Position numbers and translations under genes: made by a program
The notes under the pieces: model-generated
Databases searched by the model: none
Told to the model about the DNA's origin: nothing
Seen by the model: only the letters and a program-made list of their open reading frames with translations
In this document: positions 1 through 8,079 of the stretch, one piece after another
How the letters are laid out: every line of letters starts with the position of its first letter
Numbering within the stretch: position 1 is the stretch's first letter
From: DASQZT01 sp963728965
GTDB lineage: Bacteria > Acidobacteriota > Terriglobia > Bryobacterales > Bryobacteraceae
Length of the DNA stretch: 64,000 nt
Reading direction: 5' to 3'
NCBI GenBank assembly: GCA_963728965.1
Contig: CAVSMH010000016.1
Span: forward strand, 8,275 to 72,274

Positions 1-324
1 ATCGAGAAGGTGGGCGCCGGTATGGCTCCCACAGACGAGCTGTACTTCATCATCGGCGCCGATGCGTTCGCCGAGATTACGACATGGCGACGCTGGCGGG
101 ACGTGGCGCGCGCGGTGCGCTTCATCGTCACCAGCCGTCCCGGCCATCCTTACGACTTGCCGGAGGGCGTAAGAGTCGATCGGCTCGACACCATCGACAT
201 TCCCATTTCTTCCTCGGGGATTCGCCGCACGCTCGCATCCGGGAAAATCCCTTCCGGGCTGCCCGACGGTGTGCTCGCGTACATACTGGAGCATCGACTC
301 TATCGGGTGCGGGTTAATGCCTGA
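1..324 (+). CDS. nadD: Nicotinate-nucleotide adenylyltransferase, C-terminal part
   Basis: The window opens inside this gene; the reading frame is open from base 1 and ends at TGA 322-324. NadD transfers AMP from ATP to nicotinate mononucleotide, giving deamido-NAD+ in cytosolic NAD synthesis. Visible family marks are LYFIIGADAFAEITTWRRW, the conserved GxD...W(R)xW core of the nucleotidyltransferase, and ISSSGIRR near the end, which corresponds to the ISSTxIR signature that closes the adenylate site. The usual protein is about 190-210 aa, so roughly half is missing to the left. Identity is secure from these motifs; nothing can be said about its operon because the upstream side is outside the window. 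Confidence 0.9.
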   Translation: MEKVGAGMAPTDELYFIIGADAFAEITTWRRWRDVARAVRFIVTSRPGHPYDLPEGVRVDRLDTIDIPISSSGIRRTLASGKIPSGLPDGVLAYILEHRLYRVRVNA

Positions 325-479
325 TCGCGTGGAATCGAGATACACCGCTGTGTCGTCGTGGCGCAGGATCGGCGTTTAGAAAACCCCCGGGGTGCTTCTC
401 GCACTTGCCTCTCGCGTTTTGGCACGACTCGTGCACTTGCTGCGGAGCACTGAGGCGTCCCCCCGCGTCCGGACTGCCT

Positions 480-485
480 GGAGGT
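480..485 (+). promoter_or_regulatory. Ribosome binding site deciding a TTG start
   Basis: GGAGGT lies 6 nt before TTG 492. The reading frame stays open further upstream to 405, but those extra residues are Cys/Arg/Pro-rich and not signal-peptide-like, whereas the residues after TTG 492 form a clean signal peptide. The site therefore fixes the start at 492. Confidence 0.8.
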
Positions 486-491
486 CATACG

Positions 492-3400
492 TTGAGTCAA
501 ATCATCCGGAAAGCCATACTCTCCATTCTTGTCTGCTTCGGCGCGGCAGCGGCATTGTCTGCGCAGGCCGTGAACGTCGATAAAACCACACTGAACTTCT
601 CTTCGCAGGTCGGCGGCGCAGCTCAATCGCAGACCCTGCAGGTAAGCGTCACCGGCAACACGACGGGCAACCCGGTGTTGTTTCAAGCCGCATCGTTGGC
701 GGGATGGGTCACGGTGAATCCTGCGATTGCGACGGCGCCATCGGCGGTCACCGTAAAGGTCGATCCGACCGGCTTCGCCGCTTCGGCAACTCCTTACCAG
801 GGGACGGTCATTGTTACCGGCCCCACGAATAGCGTCCTGGTGCAGGTTTCCCTCACCATCAGCAATGTCTCGGTCAGCCCCGCATCGTTGCAGTTCGCGT
901 ATCAGATCGGCAGCGGCACACCCGCGTCGCAGACGTTGACCCTGGCGGGGCAGAGCACGCCCTTCACAGCGGTGGCGGGCACGGCTTCGGGCGGAAGCTG
1001 GCTGCAGGTTTCACCGTCCAGCGGCAACGTACCCGGAACGCTGACGGGGGCGCTCGTTCCCGCCGTGCTCAATGGCCTTGCGGCAGGCACCTACAACGGT
1101 TCGATCACGATTACCACCGGCGCAGGCGCGCCCATATCGGTTCCGGTCGAACTGCAGGTCAGCGCTGCGCCTCCTATCACGGTCAGCCCGAATTCGGTGA
1201 ACCTCTATTATCAAACCGGCGGCAGCAATAACTCCCCCTCCCAGACAGTCACTCTTTCGACGACCTCCGGTATCCAGGCCGTGCCATTCAATTTCGTCAA
1301 CTCCGTGGATAACAATCCATCCGGGCGAATCTGGTTTACCGAATCGCCCAGTTCGGGCGGTTCGATTCCCGTCAACGGAAGCACGACGGTCACTTTCACG
1401 TATGACGCCAGCGCCGGGCTTCCGTCCGGCACGTACACCGGAAAAGCAACGTTGCTCACGCCTGGCGGAACGCCCACCCAGCAGGATATCCCCGTCAAGC
1501 TGACGGTCTCCTCGCTGCCCCTGTTGAACCCCTCGGCGGGAACGCTGAATTTCACCTATCAACTCGGAACCGCCAACCCGGCAGCGCAAAACCTCACGGT
1601 GAACAGCACCGGCGGAGCCACGCCGTTAACACTGTTGGGCACCACCGCTAAGGGCGGCAACTGGCTTTCGGTTCCGGCGACGGCAACCGCGGGTACGGCC
1701 TTCGCGGTAAACGTGAATCCGGCGGGATTGTCGACGGGCGATTACACCGGGACGGTGACCGTCACCGCGCCGACCGCGGCCAACAGCCCGCTGGCGATTA
1801 CGGTCAACCTGAAAGTGGCGAACGATGCGCTGATTGTGGCGACGAGCAGCGGCTGCTCAACGGCGAACCTGACGTGCCCGTTGCTGTTTGCGGCGCAGAC
1901 CGGCCAATCCCCGGCACCGTCGCAGACCATCAACGTCACGAGCAGCGCCAGCACGGCGCTCAGCTATACCGCCACCGCCACCTCGTCGGAATGCGGCGGC
2001 AACTGGCTCGCGGTGAGCGGCGGTACGACCGGCAACACGCCCGGCACCTTCAGCGTGGCGGTGAATCCCGCGGGTGTCGCCGACGGCAAGTGCAACGGGA
2101 GCGTAGTGATTAACGCAACCAATCCGACCACACAGGCGGCCGCTCCCAATAGCCCGCTGACGATCCCTGTCGCGATGTACGTGAGCGCCAACGCGTTGCT
2201 CGTCACCACACCCAACGCGTTGACATTCAATGCGCAGGTCAATGGGCAATCGCCGGCGCTACAGAACCTCGCGGTCGCCAGCACGAGCTCGACAGACCAG
2301 TTGACTTACACTGTGACGCTCAACACCGTCACCGGCAGCAACTGGCTCTCGGTGAATTCGGTGGGCGGGACGACCAGCCCACTCGGCTCGAACGTCGGTG
2401 TATCCGTGAATCCCGGCTTGCTTTCGCCGGGCACGTACACCGGCACGGTGACTATCGCCGCGACCGGCCCGGGCGGAGCCGCGGTGGCCGACAGCCCGAT
2501 CAGCATTCCGGTGATCTTCAACGTCAACGCGGGCACGATCGCGGCCGACAAGACGTCGTTGCAGTTCCAGCAGCTTGCAGGCGGCAGTGCGCCGGCGGCG
2601 CAGACGGTGAACGTCAGCGGCACGCCGGGAGCCATCGCCTTTACGGTGGCAGCGACCACCGAGAATGGCGGCTCGTGGCTGACAGTCAAGACGAGCGCGA
2701 CCTCCACTCCGGGCGCCGTTCAGGTTTCGGCCGACGCGGGCACGCTGGCCGCGGGCACGTACAAAGGCAGCGTGGTGATCACCGCCGCAACGCCGCCCGG
2801 CGCCACCGGCAGCCCCATCACCATTCCGGTTGCGCTTACGGTGGTGGCGCCCCAAAGCATCACCGCCACGCCGGGCACGCTGAACTTCACTTATACACTG
2901 GCCGGCACGGTCCCGGAAAAGCAGACCGTCGCCATCGCATCCACGGGTTCGTCCGCGCCGTTCACAGTGAGTATTCCCAGTAGCGCCCCGTGGCTGACGG
3001 TGACGCCCACCAGTGGCACCGCCAGCACGACGCCCACGAACCTGACCTTCACGGTGAACCCGCAGCGCCTGGCCGTCGGCAAGCAGACCGCCATGGTTAC
3101 TGTAAGCTCCACCTCCTCGCTTAACCCCGCGACGATTACGGTGAATCTCACCGTGAATGCCGCAGCGGTTCCAGGGTTCACGTCCATCACCAACGCGGCT
3201 AGTTACGCGCCCGGCGCCGTGTCGCCCGGCGAAAACGTGACGATCTTCGGGACCAACCTCGGCCCGGATACACTCGCGGGAGCGCAACTGACTCCTTCCG
3301 GGATGTTGGCCACGATGGTTGCCGACACACAAGTGACCTTCGACAATGTTCCGGCGCCAATCATCTATGCATCGGCCAAGCAGACCAGCGTCATGGTGCC

Positions 3401-3887
3401 CTACGAAGTAACCGGCCGGCCCACCACGCAGGTACGGGTCACTTACAAAGGCGTAACTTCCGACCCCGTCACTTACAACGTAACCGGCACCGTGCCGGGT
3501 ATCTACACGCAGAACTCGCAAGGCAACGGTCCTGGCTCGATTCTCAACCAGGATCTGACCGTCAACGGGCCCGGCAATCCGGCTGCCAAGGGCAGCGTCG
3601 TGGCGGTCTACATGACCGGGGAAGGCGCCACGCAACCGCCGGGCACCACCGGCGCGGTGGCCGGCACCAGCGGCAACCCGTTGAACAAAACGCCGCTCAC
3701 GGTAACGGCCACCGTCGGCGGTCAACCGGCTACGGTGGAATATTACAGCGAAGCACCCGGCATCGTATACGGCGTCATGCAGGTGAACGTGCGGATTCCG
3801 GCCAACACAAGCTCGGGGGCGCAGGCCATCGTGATTACGGTAGGGTCGAATTCGACTCAGCCCAACGTCACGGTGTCTGTGCAGTAG
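492..3887 (+). CDS. Giant secreted Ig/BACON-like repeat protein with C-terminal TIGR03437 domain
   Basis: About 1131 aa from TTG 492. Residues 1-25 are a Sec signal peptide ending ALSAQA. The body is about eight or nine degenerate beta-sandwich repeats of 95-110 aa, each with the pattern V.P..L.F.YQ.G...P..Q.L.V...G, a GG.WL.V motif and G.Y.GTVTVTA, typical of Ig-like/BACON-type domains. The last 240 residues, starting TSITNAASYAPGAVSPGE, are the TIGR03437 domain common in Solibacter-type Acidobacteria. Composition is Thr/Ser/Gly/Val-rich with few charges, as in exported surface or adhesion proteins. No enzyme motif is visible. It stands alone between nadD and a hairpin at 3888. A role in surface adhesion or substrate binding is inference; the domain calls are from pattern recognition. 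Confidence 0.85.
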   Translation: MSQIIRKAILSILVCFGAAAALSAQAVNVDKTTLNFSSQVGGAAQSQTLQVSVTGNTTGNPVLFQAASLAGWVTVNPAIATAPSAVTVKVDPTGFAASATPYQGTVIVTGPTNSVLVQVSLTISNVSVSPASLQFAYQIGSGTPASQTLTLAGQSTPFTAVAGTASGGSWLQVSPSSGNVPGTLTGALVPAVLNGLAAGTYNGSITITTGAGAPISVPVELQVSAAPPITVSPNSVNLYYQTGGSNNSPSQTVTLSTTSGIQAVPFNFVNSVDNNPSGRIWFTESPSSGGSIPVNGSTTVTFTYDASAGLPSGTYTGKATLLTPGGTPTQQDIPVKLTVSSLPLLNPSAGTLNFTYQLGTANPAAQNLTVNSTGGATPLTLLGTTAKGGNWLSVPATATAGTAFAVNVNPAGLSTGDYTGTVTVTAPTAANSPLAITVNLKVANDALIVATSSGCSTANLTCPLLFAAQTGQSPAPSQTINVTSSASTALSYTATATSSECGGNWLAVSGGTTGNTPGTFSVAVNPAGVADGKCNGSVVINATNPTTQAAAPNSPLTIPVAMYVSANALLVTTPNALTFNAQVNGQSPALQNLAVASTSSTDQLTYTVTLNTVTGSNWLSVNSVGGTTSPLGSNVGVSVNPGLLSPGTYTGTVTIAATGPGGAAVADSPISIPVIFNVNAGTIAADKTSLQFQQLAGGSAPAAQTVNVSGTPGAIAFTVAATTENGGSWLTVKTSATSTPGAVQVSADAGTLAAGTYKGSVVITAATPPGATGSPITIPVALTVVAPQSITATPGTLNFTYTLAGTVPEKQTVAIASTGSSAPFTVSIPSSAPWLTVTPTSGTASTTPTNLTFTVNPQRLAVGKQTAMVTVSSTSSLNPATITVNLTVNAAAVPGFTSITNAASYAPGAVSPGENVTIFGTNLGPDTLAGAQLTPSGMLATMVADTQVTFDNVPAPIIYASAKQTSVMVPYEVTGRPTTQVRVTYKGVTSDPVTYNVTGTVPGIYTQNSQGNGPGSILNQDLTVNGPGNPAAKGSVVAVYMTGEGATQPPGTTGAVAGTSGNPLNKTPLTVTATVGGQPATVEYYSEAPGIVYGVMQVNVRIPANTSSGAQAIVITVGSNSTQPNVTVSVQ

Positions 3888-3939
3888 AGCGGCAGCGGTT
3901 CCACGGGACTCCCTCACGTTTTCGTGGAACCGCACCGCT
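3888..3939 (+). terminator. Stem-loop after the secreted repeat protein
   Basis: Immediately after the TAG stop, bases 3888-3905 pair with 3923-3939: an 11-bp perfect inner stem (GCGGTTCCACG with CGTGGAACCGC) extended by further pairs and closed by a 17-nt loop. No clear U-tract follows, so it may be a processing or rho-assisted terminator. Confidence 0.5.
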
Positions 3940-3989
3940 CGCTGAAGAAGGGTCGGGTCCGGCAGAAGACCATACACAGCCAGCTACGC

Positions 3990-3995
3990 TAGACT
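3990..3995 (+). promoter_or_regulatory. -10-like TAGACT just before a TTG start
   Basis: TAGACT ends 6 nt before TTG 4002 and no Shine-Dalgarno sequence is present. The arrangement matches several other genes in the window (6881, 21691, 47740, 51123 minus, 28566 minus) and predicts a transcript starting at or next to the start codon. Confidence 0.35.
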
Positions 3996-4001
3996 TCTAG
4001 T

Positions 4002-6851
4002 TTGGCCCGACCTATCATTCACGGGAACCACCGCACGCGCCGGTGGTGCGCAGGCGGGGCGCTGCTGCTGGCGGCGCTCTCGATGCCCCTGCTGTCGAAG
4101 CCCGAGGCGGACGATCTGACCGCGGGCTTTGCCAATCCGCCCGCGGAAGCGCGGTTGCGCTGTTACTGGTGGTGGCTGAACGGCAATACCACTGCCGCGG
4201 CGATCACCCGCGATCTGGAGGAGATGAAGGCCAAAGGATTCGGTGGCGCTCTCCTGGTGGATGCCGATGGTTCGGGCCAGCGCGAGAACCGCGAGGTGCC
4301 GCGCGGTCCGATGTTCGGCTCGCCTGCATGGCGCGCCCTCTATCGTCACGCTCTGAAGGAAGCCGCGCGGCTGGGCGTAGAGATCACGCTGAGTATTCAG
4401 AGCGGCTGGAACCTGGGGGGTCCCGGCGTCAAGCCGGAACAGGCCGCGAAGCTGCTGACCTGGTCGCGCACGGTGGTTCGGGGTCCAGCCGAATTTCGCG
4501 GACCGCTGGCGGCTCCCCCTTCCCGCAACGGCTTCTATCGAGACGTGGCAGTGCTGGCCTATCCGCTGCGCCACGGGGAGGCCCTGCCGGGGGCCAAGGA
4601 CGCGCTCGAGCCGCGACGGGCGATTCGCTCGTTGGCGGTCAAGACCGCCTCCGAGGAGGCGGGATTCTCGGTGCCCGTGACCGCGCCGCTGCTTGACGAC
4701 GTCGTTCCCGAACCCGGGGAGCAGGACACCGATCCGGCCGGTGTGCTGACGCTCGGTGTCTCGCCCGCGAAGACGTTCACCTGGCGGGTACCGGAAGGCA
4801 CCTGGGAGATCCTGCGGATCGGCTACTCCGATTCCGGGGCGCGGGTCTCGACCTCCAGCGGCGGCTGGCAGGGGCTCGCTATCGACTACATGGACCGTGC
4901 GGCGTTCGAGCAGTACTGGCACGAAAGCGTGGATCCGCTGCTGGCGGATGCACGCCCCTACGTGGGGCGGACGCTGCGCTATCTCGCCACCGACAGTTTG
5001 GAACTCGGCGGCACCAACTGGACCGCGAGCTTTCGGGAAGAATTCCGGCGCCGGCGAGGCTACGACCCACTGCCGTACCTTCCGATCGTGGCCGGGCGCA
5101 TTGTGGGCAGCCGGGAAAGTAGCAATCGTTTTCTGAACGATCTCCGCCGCACTGTGGGCGACCTGATCCTGGCGCATCATTATGTGCCCTTCGCGGAAAT
5201 GGCGGCGCGATATGGCCTGGGCATTCATCCCGAATCCGGCGGCCCGCACGGGGCGCCCATCGACGCGCTAGAGACGCTGGGGGCCAGCGCATTCCCGCAG
5301 ACCGAGTTCTGGGCCCGCTCCGCCACCCACCGCACCCGCGACGAAGAGCGCTTCTTCGTCAAGCAGGCGGCCAGCGCCGCGCATATTTACGGCAAGACCC
5401 TGGTGGCGGCCGAGGGCATGACGAGCATCGGCCCGCAGTGGGACGAATCGATCGGGAGCAATCTGAAGCCCTCCTTCGACCAGGCCGCGTGCGAAGGGCT
5501 GAATCGGCTGATCTGGCATACGTTCACTTCGTCGCCCGAGGAGGCGGGCCTGCCCGGTCAGGAATATTTCGCCGGCACGCACCTCAATCCGAACGTAACC
5601 TGGTGGCACGAGGCGGCAGGCTTCCTCAGCTATATCAACCGATCACAGTTCCTGCTGCAACAGGGGCAACCGGTGGCCGATGTCGCCTATTATTACGGCG
5701 ATCACGTTCCCAACTTCGTGCGCGTGAAGAGCGACGATCCCGCCAAGGTCATGCCCGGCTACGATTACGACGTGGTGGACGAAGAGGTTCTCGCGAAACG
5801 AATGAGCGTGCGCGACGGCCGGATCGTGCTGCCCGATGGCATCAGCTATCGCGTGCTCGTGCTGCCGAATCGCGAGAACATCTCGGTGGGCGCCATCCGT
5901 GCGCTGCGCCGGCTGGTGAATGGCGGCGCCATCGTAGTGGGACCGAAACCGGTTCGCGCCACCGGCCTGGATGGCGATGGCGAGGTGCGCGCCATCGCGG
6001 ACGAGATCTGGCCGCGCGTTCGCACCGGGAAGAGCGCGCGCGAGGTGCTGGACGTGCCTGCCGATTTCGAAACCTCCGCGCCGCTGGATTACATTCACCG
6101 GCGGACGAGCGACGCGGAAATCTACTTTGTGCGCAACACGCGCCCGCAGGCTCTCCAGGCGGACGTCACGCTGCGGGTGACCGGCAAGGCGCCCGAGCTG
6201 TGGCACCCCGATACGGGCGAAATCGAGGTCGCGCCGTCGTATGATTTCACGGCGGATGGCCGCACTCGCATGCCGCTCGCCTTCGAGCCGGACGGGTCGA
6301 TCTTCGTGATCTTCCGGCGCGCGGCGACGGCGGCGCACCACACCGCAGCGGCCCTCCGCGAGCGCGCCGCGGTCCCCATCGGCGGCCCATGGGAGGTGGA
6401 ATTCGCGCCGCACCGCGGTGCGCCGGCCGGTGCGACGTTCGACCGGCTGCAATCGTGGACGGAACAGGTTGACCCCGGCATCCGATACTTCTCCGGCACG
6501 GCCACCTACCGGACGCGTTTCCGGCTGGCTGCGGTTGCACCGGGCAGCGTCCTCTATCTCGAACTCGGCGATGTCCGCGAGCTGGCCCACGTGCGCCTGA
6601 ACGGCAACGACCTGGGCGTCCTCTGGAAGAAGCCGTTCCGGGTGAAGATCGGCGGGGCGGCGCGCGCCGGGGAGAACCGCCTCGCGATCGACATCACCAA
6701 TTTGTGGCCCAACCGGCTGATCGGAGACCAGTTGCTCCCGCCCGGGCAGCGCATCACCCGCACCAACATCACGCGGTACCGCGCCGATTCGCCACTGCTT
6801 CCTTCGGGTCTGCTGGGGCCGGTAGTGCTGCGTGAAATGACGGTTAGGTAA
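4002..6851 (+). CDS. GH106-type alpha-L-rhamnosidase-like glycosyl hydrolase, secreted
   Basis: 949 aa from TTG 4002; TAA 6849-6851. Residues 8-33 look like a signal peptide (Arg-rich n-region, then ALLLAALSMPLL). The mature N-terminus FANPPAEARLRCYWWWLNG followed by TRDLEEMKAKGFGGALLVD is the opening of family GH106 enzymes, whose catalytic TIM-like domain removes alpha-L-rhamnose from plant or bacterial polysaccharides. The length fits the family (about 900-1100 aa). The C-terminal 150 residues (VLYLELGDVRELAHVRLNG) look like a galactose-binding-type beta sandwich. I did not map the catalytic glutamates residue by residue. No TonB receptor or sugar transporter is adjacent, so substrate identity is open. 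It is followed 29 nt later by the PIG-L-like gene on the same strand. Confidence 0.8.
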   Translation: MARPIIHGNHRTRRWCAGGALLLAALSMPLLSKPEADDLTAGFANPPAEARLRCYWWWLNGNTTAAAITRDLEEMKAKGFGGALLVDADGSGQRENREVPRGPMFGSPAWRALYRHALKEAARLGVEITLSIQSGWNLGGPGVKPEQAAKLLTWSRTVVRGPAEFRGPLAAPPSRNGFYRDVAVLAYPLRHGEALPGAKDALEPRRAIRSLAVKTASEEAGFSVPVTAPLLDDVVPEPGEQDTDPAGVLTLGVSPAKTFTWRVPEGTWEILRIGYSDSGARVSTSSGGWQGLAIDYMDRAAFEQYWHESVDPLLADARPYVGRTLRYLATDSLELGGTNWTASFREEFRRRRGYDPLPYLPIVAGRIVGSRESSNRFLNDLRRTVGDLILAHHYVPFAEMAARYGLGIHPESGGPHGAPIDALETLGASAFPQTEFWARSATHRTRDEERFFVKQAASAAHIYGKTLVAAEGMTSIGPQWDESIGSNLKPSFDQAACEGLNRLIWHTFTSSPEEAGLPGQEYFAGTHLNPNVTWWHEAAGFLSYINRSQFLLQQGQPVADVAYYYGDHVPNFVRVKSDDPAKVMPGYDYDVVDEEVLAKRMSVRDGRIVLPDGISYRVLVLPNRENISVGAIRALRRLVNGGAIVVGPKPVRATGLDGDGEVRAIADEIWPRVRTGKSAREVLDVPADFETSAPLDYIHRRTSDAEIYFVRNTRPQALQADVTLRVTGKAPELWHPDTGEIEVAPSYDFTADGRTRMPLAFEPDGSIFVIFRRAATAAHHTAAALRERAAVPIGGPWEVEFAPHRGAPAGATFDRLQSWTEQVDPGIRYFSGTATYRTRFRLAAVAPGSVLYLELGDVRELAHVRLNGNDLGVLWKKPFRVKIGGAARAGENRLAIDITNLWPNRLIGDQLLPPGQRITRTNITRYRADSPLLPSGLLGPVVLREMTVR

Positions 6852-6868
6852 CAGCCGCGCTCCCGGAT

Positions 6869-6874
6869 TAGAAT
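6869..6874 (+). promoter_or_regulatory. TAGAAT -10 element 6 nt before GTG start
   Basis: TAGAAT is followed by TTGGGG and then GTG 6881. No purine-rich ribosome site is separable from this element, suggesting a leaderless message. Confidence 0.4.
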
Positions 6875-6880
6875 TTGGGG

Positions 6881-7591
6881 GTGCCGGTTTCACGTCGCAG
6901 TCTGATTGCGTCCATCACAGCTCTGCCGCTGCTCGCGGAAACGTCCGCAGCGGCCCTCAAAATCGTCGTCGCCGGCGGACATCCCGGCGACCCCGAATCC
7001 GGGTGCGCGGGAACGATCGTCCGTTACGTCGATCTGGGCCACAAAGTAGTTCTGCTGTACCTCAATCGCGGGGAGGGATTCTGCGGCGGAGCGAGCCCGG
7101 ACCGCTGTGCGGGCATCCGCACCGCTGAAGCGCAACACGCGTGCCGGATCCTCAAGGCCACCGCCGTCTTCGCGGGGCAGTATGACGGACGCGCGGTGAT
7201 CGACGCCTCCCACTACGACGCATTCGCCCGGACACTCGTGGGCGAGAATCCGGACGTGGTGTTCACTCAGTGGCCCATCGATCGTCACCGCGACCATCGC
7301 GCCATTTCGATGCTGACGCTGGATGCGTGGTTAAAAGCCCGCAGGAAGTTTGCGCTCTACTATTACGAAGTCGCCGAAGACACGATGATGTTCTCGCCCA
7401 ACGACTACGTGGACATCTCGGCCGTCGAATCGCGCCGCCGCGCGGCCTGTTATGCGCACGCCTCCGAGCGGCCGGATCAATGGTATCCGAAGCAGGTAGA
7501 GCTTACGCGCAGGCGCGGTGTGGAGAGCGGTTTCGCGCAAGCCGAGGGCTTTTTGCGCCACCCCGAGAGCAAGCGTGCTCCGCTGCCGTGA
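6881..7591 (+). CDS. PIG-L/LmbE-family deacetylase-like protein, Tat or Sec exported
   Basis: 236 aa from GTG 6881 (a TTG at 6875 is a less likely alternative). The N-terminus has SRRSLIASITALPLLAETSAAA, a short exported leader with a twin arginine. The PIG-L fold removes N-acetyl groups from GlcNAc-type sugars at a zinc site. The first metal motif reads GGHPGDPESGC instead of the canonical AHPDDxE: the His and the second Asp (metal ligands) are kept but the Asp that acts as general base is Gly. The distal ligand motif is DRHRDHRA at about residues 131-138. FTQWPIDRHRDH is typical of the family. Function as an active deacetylase is therefore uncertain. It sits between the GH106 gene and blaI, all on the plus strand. 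Confidence 0.8.
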   Translation: MPVSRRSLIASITALPLLAETSAAALKIVVAGGHPGDPESGCAGTIVRYVDLGHKVVLLYLNRGEGFCGGASPDRCAGIRTAEAQHACRILKATAVFAGQYDGRAVIDASHYDAFARTLVGENPDVVFTQWPIDRHRDHRAISMLTLDAWLKARRKFALYYYEVAEDTMMFSPNDYVDISAVESRRRAACYAHASERPDQWYPKQVELTRRRGVESGFAQAEGFLRHPESKRAPLP

Positions 7592-7641
7592 CGCTTCACC
7601 AAACCGCGCGAAAGCGCACGTTTTCACCTCAGTACGTCTTG

Positions 7642-7685
7642 CATAATACAAACACACATAGTAGGATAACAAACTAGATTAGTAG
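7642..7685 (+). promoter_or_regulatory. blaI promoter/operator region
   Basis: A -10-like CATAAT (7642-7647) is followed by TAGTAG at 7659-7664 and again at 7680-7685, 21 bp apart (two helical turns). BlaI/MecI repressors bind short repeats on one face of DNA in their own promoter, so this is a reasonable autoregulatory operator. It is inferred only from position and spacing. Confidence 0.35.
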
Positions 7686-7692
7686 AGAGCCT

Positions 7693-8079
7693 ATGTCGCT
7701 ACCGAAACTGACCCGGTTGGAGCTCCAGATCATGGAAGCGCTATGGACGCGGGGTGCGATATCGATTCGAGAGATCCAGGAAGCCTTTCCAAAAGAAGAC
7801 CAGCCGGCCTACACGACGGTGCAGACCACGGTCTATCGCCTGGAAGCCAAGAAGGTGCTGCGCCGGTCGCGAAAGATCGGCAACGCCCATATTTTCGAGG
7901 CGGTAGTTTCGCGCGGGGCCGCGCAGAGACGCCTGATCGATGAACTGCTCAGCCTCTTCGGAGGACGGACGCAGCCGGTGATGGCGCACCTGATCGAGTC
8001 CGGCAAGCTGACGCTCGATGACGTGCACGAGGCGGAGAAGTCACTCCGCAAACTGGCGAGAAAGGAGGGGTCGCAATGA
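7693..8079 (+). CDS. blaI: BlaI/MecI/CopY-family transcriptional repressor
   Basis: 128 aa, ATG 7693 preceded by AGAGAG. The N-terminal 75 residues form the winged-helix domain (LTRLELQIMEALWTRGAISI, then YTTVQTTVYRLEAKKVLRR, the recognition helix and wing), and the C-terminal helices provide dimerisation. In this family the repressor is inactivated when a partner membrane metalloprotease of the BlaR1 type triggers its cleavage. The stop overlaps the start of exactly such a partner by 4 nt (ATGA at 8076-8079), so the two are translationally coupled. In Acidobacteria such pairs are numerous and are not tied to beta-lactam resistance, so the signal sensed here is unknown. Confidence 0.92.
   Translation: MSLPKLTRLELQIMEALWTRGAISIREIQEAFPKEDQPAYTTVQTTVYRLEAKKVLRRSRKIGNAHIFEAVVSRGAAQRRLIDELLSLFGGRTQPVMAHLIESGKLTLDDVHEAEKSLRKLARKEGSQ

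Noticed and set aside
492..3887. Regular repetition suggesting a CRISPR or tandem DNA repeat
   Set aside because: The repetition is at protein level (about 100-aa domains) and is too diverged at DNA level; there are no identical short repeats with unique spacers.
2259..3977. A 572-codon open frame on the minus strand opposite the Ig/BACON gene
   Set aside because: Composition is Arg/Gly/His-rich without any motif, and the plus strand has a clear signal peptide, repeats and a named domain. It is a GC-rich shadow frame.
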